In this document: piece by piece, positions 33,143 through 38,906 of the stretch
Position numbering within the stretch: position 1 is the first letter of the stretch
Layout: each line of letters starts with the position of its first letter
Assembly: GCA_963820955.1 (NCBI GenBank)
Contig: CAWGCA010000009.1
Span: forward strand, 1 to 38,906
From: CAWGCA01 sp963820955
GTDB taxonomy: Bacteria > Pseudomonadota > Gammaproteobacteria > Chromatiales > Chromatiaceae
Direction of reading: 5' to 3'
DNA: 38,906 nt
Program-made: the position numbers and the translations under genes
Notes under the pieces: generated by a model
Told to the model about the DNA's origin: nothing
Database searches by the model: none
The model's input: only the letters and a program-made list of their open reading frames with translations

Positions 33143-34633
33143 ATGGTTGTTTGGTTTTTTCCCGACATGGGTATTCTTGCCTTTCTGTTGATACTGCCGC
33201 TGTTTGGTGCTGCCTTGATTGCGGTGCTGCCGTCCGATTCCGGGCGCTTGATCCGCGGTGTCGCACTGGCCGCCGCCGCTGTCACCCTGGTCCTTTCCTG
33301 GGGTCTTCTGGCCGGGTTTGATTCCTCCTTCACCGGGCTGCAGTTTCAGGAGATGCATCGTTGGAATCCACGTCTGGGGACCTCTTTCGCTTTGGGTGTG
33401 GATGGATTCTCCCTGCCCATGGTGCTGTTGGCTACGCTGCTCTGTTTTATTGCCATCCTGGCCTCCGGCTCGCGGCGTGAAAGGATCAAGGGGTACTACC
33501 TGCTGCTGCTGCTGCTGGAGGCTGCCATGTTGGGCGTGTTCATGGCCCAGGACTGGGCCCTGTTCTATGTCTTCTGGGAGTTGACCCTGATTCCGCTGTT
33601 TATCCTGATCGATCGCTGGGGCGGTAAAAACCGCCACGGTGCAGCACTCAATTTTGTGCTCTATACCATGGGTGGCTCGGTGTTCATGCTGGTCAGCCTG
33701 CTGGTGCTATTCGATACAGTGCCCAGTCACTCGTTCGCCATGGCCGATATAGCTGCTGCTGCCAAAGGGTTGCCGGAGCAAACCCAGATTCTGATTTTTC
33801 TAGGTTTTCTAATTGGATTCGGCGTGAAGATGCCGATTTTCCCCCTTCACGGCTGGTTACCACTGGCCCATGTCGAGGCCCCCAGCCCGGTCAGTATCCT
33901 GCTCTCCGGCGTCTTGTTGAAGATGGGCTCCTACGGGTTGATCCGTGTCTCCGGCCTGTTGCCAGATGGGGTGCTGGCATTGCAGGGATTGCTGGTTGCG
34001 CTGGCGCTGATCAGCCTGCTTTATGGGGGGCTTCTGGCCTGGAAGCAGAGCGATCTGAAGGCGATGATTGCCTATTCGTCAGTGAGTCACATGGGGGTGG
34101 TGCTGCTGGGAATCGCCGCTCTCAATGTTGCGGGTCTCACCGGTGCGGTGATGCAGATGGTGGCTCATGGACTGGTGGCAGGGGCCTTGTTCCTGTTGAT
34201 CGGCCTGTTATATGAACGCACCCATACGCGGGACATCAATGACTACAGCTCTCTGGTGAGAGTGATGCCGCGCTTTGCCTTCCTTACCACTCTGGCCTTC
34301 ATCGGTGCCGTTGGCTTGCCGGGCACGGCTGGCTTTATCGCTGAACTGCACGCCCTCATCGGGGGTTTTCAGCGCTGGGGATGGCTGATGGTCTTGCTGA
34401 GTCTGGGGGTGATGGTCAGCGCCGCCTACGCGATTCGAACCGTTGGTCGGCTGTTTACCGGGCCGGTGCGCAGCGAGATGCGCGCTGTTTCGGATCTGCA
34501 GCGCAGTGAACTGATAGCGGCTGGGGTGCTTTCGGCCGGGATCGTTCTGCTGGGCCTGTTTCCGGCACCTGCCCTGAATCTGATGTCAGCCTCGATCAAC
34601 CAGTTCAGCCAGCTGTTTGGGGTCGGGATCTGA
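33143..34633 (+). CDS. NuoM/Mrp-type proton-pumping subunit of the DAB operon
   Basis: This 496-residue protein of about 14 membrane helices is of the NuoM/MrpD antiporter-like family. It contains TM5 Glu in FYVFWELTLIPLFILIDRWG, VKMPIFPLHGWLPLAHVEAP and SVILLSGVLLK-like ILLSGVLLKMGSYG with the TM7/8 Lys, and SDLKAMIAYSSVSHMGVVLL. All charged residues of the proton channel are present. No other nuo genes are nearby; ten bases later begins dabA, so this is not respiratory complex I but an added subunit of the carbon transporter. An alternative start at ATG 33167 (MGILAFLLILPLFGA) fits NuoM N-termini better; neither start has a good ribosome binding site. Confidence 0.92.
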   Translation: MVVWFFPDMGILAFLLILPLFGAALIAVLPSDSGRLIRGVALAAAAVTLVLSWGLLAGFDSSFTGLQFQEMHRWNPRLGTSFALGVDGFSLPMVLLATLLCFIAILASGSRRERIKGYYLLLLLLEAAMLGVFMAQDWALFYVFWELTLIPLFILIDRWGGKNRHGAALNFVLYTMGGSVFMLVSLLVLFDTVPSHSFAMADIAAAAKGLPEQTQILIFLGFLIGFGVKMPIFPLHGWLPLAHVEAPSPVSILLSGVLLKMGSYGLIRVSGLLPDGVLALQGLLVALALISLLYGGLLAWKQSDLKAMIAYSSVSHMGVVLLGIAALNVAGLTGAVMQMVAHGLVAGALFLLIGLLYERTHTRDINDYSSLVRVMPRFAFLTTLAFIGAVGLPGTAGFIAELHALIGGFQRWGWLMVLLSLGVMVSAAYAIRTVGRLFTGPVRSEMRAVSDLQRSELIAAGVLSAGIVLLGLFPAPALNLMSASINQFSQLFGVGI

Positions 34634-34643
34634 GGGAGGGGGG

Positions 34644-37600
34644 ATGGCGGAATCCACACAGAAAACCAGCGACATCCGCGAACAACTGCGACAGGCGGTC
34701 GCCCATTTTGAGCATCTGCTGCCGGGTCAGGCGCCAATCCGGGATTTCGTCCATCACAATACCCTGCATGGTTATGAACATCTGCATTTCACCGAGGCCC
34801 TGGAAGCGCACGAGCGGCTCACCGGTGCCCGCGGCTATCTGACCGAGGAGCAGTTCCGCGCATTCTATCAGCAGGGACGGATCCGGGAAGATGAGCTGAT
34901 CCAGGTCTTGGACCAGGATTCGGACCTGCACGCCGAAGCACCCATCGTGTCGGGGGAGGGAGCGCCTTTCAACCGGCTGGATGTCTATCTTACCGCTCTG
35001 CTGCATCCACTCAAACCAGTCACCGCCTGCCAGTTTAACTGGCAGATGGAAGAGCTGGAGGCGTTGCAGCGGTTCCAGCCGGACGTGTCAGAGAAGCGTC
35101 GTAACCGATTGCTGGAGGCGGCACAGCGAGCCGGTATCAAGGGGGAAGAGGCGGCCATCAGCGATCTCTGGAGCGCCTGTCTGCAGGGGTTGGGGCTGAC
35201 CCACTATCTGCTCCACCCGGAAGAACTGGTGGACCTGTCGCCGGAACAGGCGGAACGGATGCTGGCCCAATTGGCTGCTTCAGGTGAGGACGCCGTCGCC
35301 CAGCCGGTGATGGATGATCTGATCCGGAAGGAAGCGGGGCAGCAGTTAGATCAGCTGTTGGCTCGGGTGGGTGATGACCTCAGCCTGCTAGGATTGCTGC
35401 GGTCAATTACCGGTCACGATTTGTTGGATGATTTACGGCCCGGTCTCCAGCGTCAGATCGCCAGCTATCTGGATCAGGGAGTGGCCGCCTGGCATGACGC
35501 TAACCGGGAGCAAGGCTTTTATGCGGTCTGGCGTCGCACCGCCGATCAGGATCTGACCCGGATATTCGGGGAGTTCCCGGGCTGGAATTCTCATCTGGAA
35601 TCCCTGCCAGACGATCCGATGGAGACCCTCATTACGGAATTGCGCCGACTCGGGCTGCCTCAGTACCGATGGGTCGACTATCTGAAGCGGTTGGCGCTGG
35701 AGCTTCCGGGCTGGTCAGGCATGTTTCTGTGGCGTGATTTGCATCCAGGGTATGAGGGGCTTTGCCCCAACCGGGTAGAGATGATCGACTATCTGGCGGT
35801 GCGTCTGGTGCTGGAACACCTGTTTGCCCAGCGTTTGTGTGCCGAGCTCTGGCAGCTGGAGGCCAGCATCGACCTGATCCGCTGGTATTTTCGCCATCAC
35901 AGCGCCGAGTTTCTGGTCCGTTATACCCTCTACAGTGCCCGCCTGCCGGAATACCTGGCCACTCTGGCTCAGCGTTTGACGGATCACACCCTCCAGGGTG
36001 GCCCGGGCGAAGAGGCCTGGTGGCAGCTGGCGCAAATGGTTCGAACCTGGAGTCAGAGTCCCGCCGGCGACCGAACCGAAGGGCACTCGGTTTATGGCAG
36101 CGCCTGGCGCCTGTTTCGCCTCTCCCAGCACATGGGATTGTGTGGTGATGACTTGCGCCGGCTGGATAAGGACGGGCTGGAGGCCGTTCTCGATTGCCTG
36201 GAACGGTTAACCTCTGGCAAGCGAGGGTTCCTTTGGCTCCAGGCCTATGAACTGCATTACCGGAATCAGCTGTTCAACGCCCTGGCCGATAATCAGGGTC
36301 GCGAACCCGGCCGGATCCAGGACCCCACGGCCCAGCTGGTATTCTGTATGGACGATCGGGAGGAGGGATTGCGCCGCCACCTGGAAGAGATCGATCCGAG
36401 TGTGGAAACCTTCGGCGCAGCGGCCCATTTCAGCGTCCCCAACTACTGGCGGGGCATCGATGACACCAAGCTGACCCCCCTTTGCCCGGTAGTGGTCACC
36501 CCGAGCCATGAATTCAAGGAGACCCCCCGAGCCGGCCAGGAGGAGATCAAGGCCCGGCACAGCGTGCGGCGGCGATGGCGTTTTACACTGGGTAATCTGC
36601 TGCACCAGGAGATTCGTCGGAACCTGTTCAGTTCCGCCCTGTTGACTGCTCTGGCCGCCCCTGGCGCCCTCTTGATTCTGGTGGCCAAGGTGATCGCCCC
36701 CCTCCGCCTGGGCCGACTGGGGGAGCGCCTGCGACAGGGTGTTGATCTGAAGGTGGATACAGAGGTCGCGGTCACGGCGACGGATGAGGACCGGGCAGCC
36801 ACGCCTGAGCGCCCACGTCTGGGTTTTACCGAACTCGAGCAGGTAGACCGGGTGGAGACCCTGCTGCGCAATATTGGCTTGATCGATGGTTTCGCGCCCC
36901 TGGTTGTGATTATGGCCCACGGTTCCAGCAGTCAGAATAATCCCCATCTGGCGGCTTACGACTGCGGAGCCTGCAGCGGTCGTCACAGTGGTCCGAACGC
37001 CCGCATATTCGCTACGATGGCCAATCGACCCGAAGTACGGGATCGGGTGAGGGATCGAGGCATATCGATTCCCGAGGAGACCTGGTTCCTCGGGGCCGAA
37101 CACAACACCTGCAGCGAAGCGATCGAGTGGTATGATCTGGATGTGATGCCGGAGCAGTTCCGGAAAGGGCTGTCCGCCCTGCGCAGGTCGCTGGATCTCG
37201 CGACCCGACACCATGCCCATGAACGTTGCCGCCGACTGGCCTCGGCACCGAGAAATCCGACCTCGGAACGGGCGTTGGCACATATTCAGGGGAGGGCACT
37301 GGATTTCAGCCAGGCGCGCCCGGAACTGGGTCACGCCACCAATGCCGCGGCCTTTGTCGGGCGACGTTCCATGAGCCGGGGGACCTTTCTTGACCGGCGG
37401 GTATTTCTTATCTCCTACGATCCCACGACGGATCCGACCGCCGAGGTACTGGAGCGCCTGCTGCTGGCCAACGCCCCGGTGGGGGCGGGCATCAACCTGG
37501 AGTACTATTTTTCTACCGTTGACAACGATGAGTATGGCTCCGGCTCCAAGGTGACCCACAACCTCACCGGCCTGTTTGGCGTAATGGACGGGGCCAGCTC

Positions 37601-37937
37601 GGATCTGCGCACCGGTCTTCCGCGGCAGATGATCGAGATCCACGAGGCGATGCGGCTGCAGGTGGTGGTGGAGGCCAGTGTCGAGACCCTGACTGAGATC
37701 TACGGCCGCCAGCCGGCACTGCAGGAGCTGATCGGCAACGGCTGGCTGCTGCTCTCGGCCATGGATCCGGACACGGGGGCCATTTCGGTGTTCGACCCGA
37801 AGCAAGGATTTCTGCCCTGGGGCGATCACCGGGAATCGCTCCCGCGGGTGGATCGTTCCGTTTATTGGTATCGAGGTCATAGCGGTCCGTTGGCGCCCGC
37901 GCTGGTTACCGTGAGGATGGGAGAGACAAATGCTTGA
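34644..37937 (+). CDS. dabA: DabA (DUF2309), carbonic-anhydrase-like subunit of the DAB inorganic carbon transporter, long form
   Basis: This 1097-residue cytosolic, membrane-associated subunit pairs with DabB to accumulate bicarbonate, as shown in Halothiobacillus neapolitanus. N-terminal FVHHNTLHGYEHLHF is typical of the long DUF2309 form (the shorter form is about 830 residues). The zinc site resembles beta-carbonic anhydrase: Cys568 and Asp570 in QLVFCMDDREEGL, His759 in VIMAHGSSSQNN and Cys774 in YDCGACSGRH. The 15-residue His-Cys spacing agrees with the characterised protein. C-terminal LTGLFGVMDGASSDLRTGLP is also family-typical. GAGGGAGGGGGG precedes ATG 34644. It is ten bases after the NuoM-like gene and overlaps dabB by eight. 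Confidence 0.95.
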   Translation: MAESTQKTSDIREQLRQAVAHFEHLLPGQAPIRDFVHHNTLHGYEHLHFTEALEAHERLTGARGYLTEEQFRAFYQQGRIREDELIQVLDQDSDLHAEAPIVSGEGAPFNRLDVYLTALLHPLKPVTACQFNWQMEELEALQRFQPDVSEKRRNRLLEAAQRAGIKGEEAAISDLWSACLQGLGLTHYLLHPEELVDLSPEQAERMLAQLAASGEDAVAQPVMDDLIRKEAGQQLDQLLARVGDDLSLLGLLRSITGHDLLDDLRPGLQRQIASYLDQGVAAWHDANREQGFYAVWRRTADQDLTRIFGEFPGWNSHLESLPDDPMETLITELRRLGLPQYRWVDYLKRLALELPGWSGMFLWRDLHPGYEGLCPNRVEMIDYLAVRLVLEHLFAQRLCAELWQLEASIDLIRWYFRHHSAEFLVRYTLYSARLPEYLATLAQRLTDHTLQGGPGEEAWWQLAQMVRTWSQSPAGDRTEGHSVYGSAWRLFRLSQHMGLCGDDLRRLDKDGLEAVLDCLERLTSGKRGFLWLQAYELHYRNQLFNALADNQGREPGRIQDPTAQLVFCMDDREEGLRRHLEEIDPSVETFGAAAHFSVPNYWRGIDDTKLTPLCPVVVTPSHEFKETPRAGQEEIKARHSVRRRWRFTLGNLLHQEIRRNLFSSALLTALAAPGALLILVAKVIAPLRLGRLGERLRQGVDLKVDTEVAVTATDEDRAATPERPRLGFTELEQVDRVETLLRNIGLIDGFAPLVVIMAHGSSSQNNPHLAAYDCGACSGRHSGPNARIFATMANRPEVRDRVRDRGISIPEETWFLGAEHNTCSEAIEWYDLDVMPEQFRKGLSALRRSLDLATRHHAHERCRRLASAPRNPTSERALAHIQGRALDFSQARPELGHATNAAAFVGRRSMSRGTFLDRRVFLISYDPTTDPTAEVLERLLLANAPVGAGINLEYYFSTVDNDEYGSGSKVTHNLTGLFGVMDGASSDLRTGLPRQMIEIHEAMRLQVVVEASVETLTEIYGRQPALQELIGNGWLLLSAMDPDTGAISVFDPKQGFLPWGDHRESLPRVDRSVYWYRGHSGPLAPALVTVRMGETNA

Positions 37938-38906
37938 GCGGTTGGTCTGGCTGATTCCGCTGTTTCCCCTGCTGGCCGCCACCGGGATCGGTGTTTCCGT
38001 CCTGGCCGGCTGGAACGCGGGTGAGTCGGGAGAAAGGCCCACCGCCCGGCTGGCAGTCTGGTCTTCTCTGCTTTCCCTGCTGCTGTTGCTTGCGCTGGAT
38101 CTTCAGGCCGTGCTGGTTGGTGTGCCGGGACAGCTGACTTTTGGGCGCTGGCTTTCCAGCGGTGATTATCAGGTACTGGTCAGTTTCACCCTCGATGGGC
38201 TTGGGCTCGCTATGGCAACCCTGGTGGCGTTGCTCTGCCTGCTGAGTCTGCGTTTCTCGGTTAACTACATGCACCGAGAGGCAGGTTTTCAGCGCTTTTT
38301 TATGATTTTGAGCCTGTTTCAAGGGGCCATGCTGCTGATCGTCATGGCCGGCAACTCGGTGTTCACCTTTATCGGCTGGGAGCTGGCCGGCGTCAGTTCC
38401 TATTTATTGATCGCCTATGCCTTTGATCGACCCGTGGCAGCCACCAATGCGACGCGCGCCTTCGTCACCAATCGGATCGGGGACGCCGGTTTTGTGCTTG
38501 CCATTGCCCTCTCTTTTGGCTGGGTAGTGTCGAGTGGTCGGACCTGGCCAGCGGCAGCGGTGAATTGGGGACCCTGGCCAGTGGTTTGATCGGCCTGGGT
38601 TTTCTGCTGGCCGCCCTGGTCAAGTCGGCTCAAGTCCCCTTTTCCCCCTGGATCAGTCGGGCGTTGGAGGGACCCACACCGTCGAGCGCCGTATTCTACG
38701 GGGCGGTTATGGTGCATGCGGGGGTCTATCTGGTGATCCGGCTGGAGCCGCTGTGGCTGCAGGCCCCGGTGGTGATGGTGGTCATGACGGTGATTGGATT
38801 GCTGACGGCAATATACGGCTATCTCAGCGGCCTGGTGCAGACCGACGTCAAGAGTTCACTGATGTTTTCCACCACTGCACAGGTGGGGCTGATGTTTCTG
38901 TTCTGC
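37930..38906 (+). CDS. dabB: DabB (NuoL-like) transporter subunit, apparent frameshift, cut by window end
   Basis: NuoL/Mrp-A-like membrane subunit, partner of DabA. The first frame (37930 to about 38517) gives MLERLVWLIPLFPLLAATGI, FTLDGLGLAMATLVALLCLL, FTFIGWELAGVSSYLLIAYA and NRIGDAGFVLAIALSF, then runs to a stop at 38589 with unrelated residues. The homologous continuation is in the -1 frame: LGSVEWSDLASGSGELG, LVKSAQVPFSPWISRALEGP (invariant Lys), and TDVKSSLMFSTTAQVGLMFL, open to the window end. One missing T in TTTT (38514-38517) explains it. The ATG overlaps the dabA stop by eight bases. This may be a sequencing or assembly error, a true mutation, or less likely translational slippage. 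Confidence 0.9.

Noticed and set aside
33143..34633. NuoM-like gene as part of respiratory complex I
   Set aside because: No other nuo genes are adjacent, and it is ten bases from dabA in a DAB operon.
36207..38042. 611-codon minus-strand open frame opposite dabA
   Set aside because: It is antisense to a well-supported gene with all family motifs; it has low-complexity Gln/Gly/Arg composition expected from the codon bias of the real strand.

Overview
The window reads as chromosome of a chemolithoautotrophic, probably sulfur-oxidising gammaproteobacterium. The evidence is gammaproteobacterial synteny (tsaD facing rpsU-yqeY-dnaG-rpoD with a tRNA-Ile(CAU) just past rpoD, much as in Escherichia coli), an Rsd/AlgQ anti-sigma factor, and a carbon-fixation end: phosphoribulokinase, an NhaD Na+/H+ antiporter and a DabA/DabB-type inorganic carbon uptake operon. 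The exact genus cannot be fixed from sequence alone.

Region 1 (1-3922) is one end of a mobile genomic island sitting at the 3' end of the tRNA-Ile gene. It holds a frameshifted HTH gene with a 15-bp tandem repeat, an AlpA-like HTH gene, a 5'-truncated tyrosine integrase, a FitAB/VapBC-type toxin-antitoxin pair and an intact integrase next to the tRNA. The two integrase C-termini are near-identical direct repeats flanking the toxin-antitoxin pair. The far end of the island lies outside the window.

Region 2 (4009-13487) is core housekeeping DNA: tRNA-Ile2, rpoD, dnaG, yqeY and rpsU on the minus strand; tsaD divergent; plsY; then folB-folK facing a pteridine-reductase-like SDR (folate metabolism); and a MidA/NDUFAF7-like methyltransferase.

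Region 3 (13488-26590) is mixed: a cluster of four hairpins between convergent genes, a membrane Ser/Thr kinase, a lipoprotein-like metallopeptidase, an NDUFA9-like NAD(P)-binding protein, an unrecognised secreted protein with six W-x5-P heptads, rsd, slt, a Sel1-repeat protein, ppk2, a DAHP synthase, a glutathione S-transferase, and an overlapping pair (FemAB-like acyltransferase plus DUF938 methyltransferase).

Region 4 (26800-38906) carries dxs, a DUF945 (YdgA-like) protein and a strong bidirectional terminator. Next come prk and nhaD on the minus strand. Divergent from nhaD is an operon of a NuoM-like antiporter subunit, a long-form DabA (DUF2309, 1097 residues, with the C-x-D / H / C beta-carbonic-anhydrase-like metal site) and a NuoL-like DabB that runs off the window. 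DabB has an apparent one-base frameshift in a T run at 38514-38517. prk, nhaD and the DAB genes together suggest a locus linking bicarbonate supply and cation homeostasis to the Calvin cycle. The most notable points are the three-gene DAB arrangement, the broken dabB frame, the divergent regulatory gap with a 20-bp near-palindrome, the hairpin cluster, and the secreted heptad protein.
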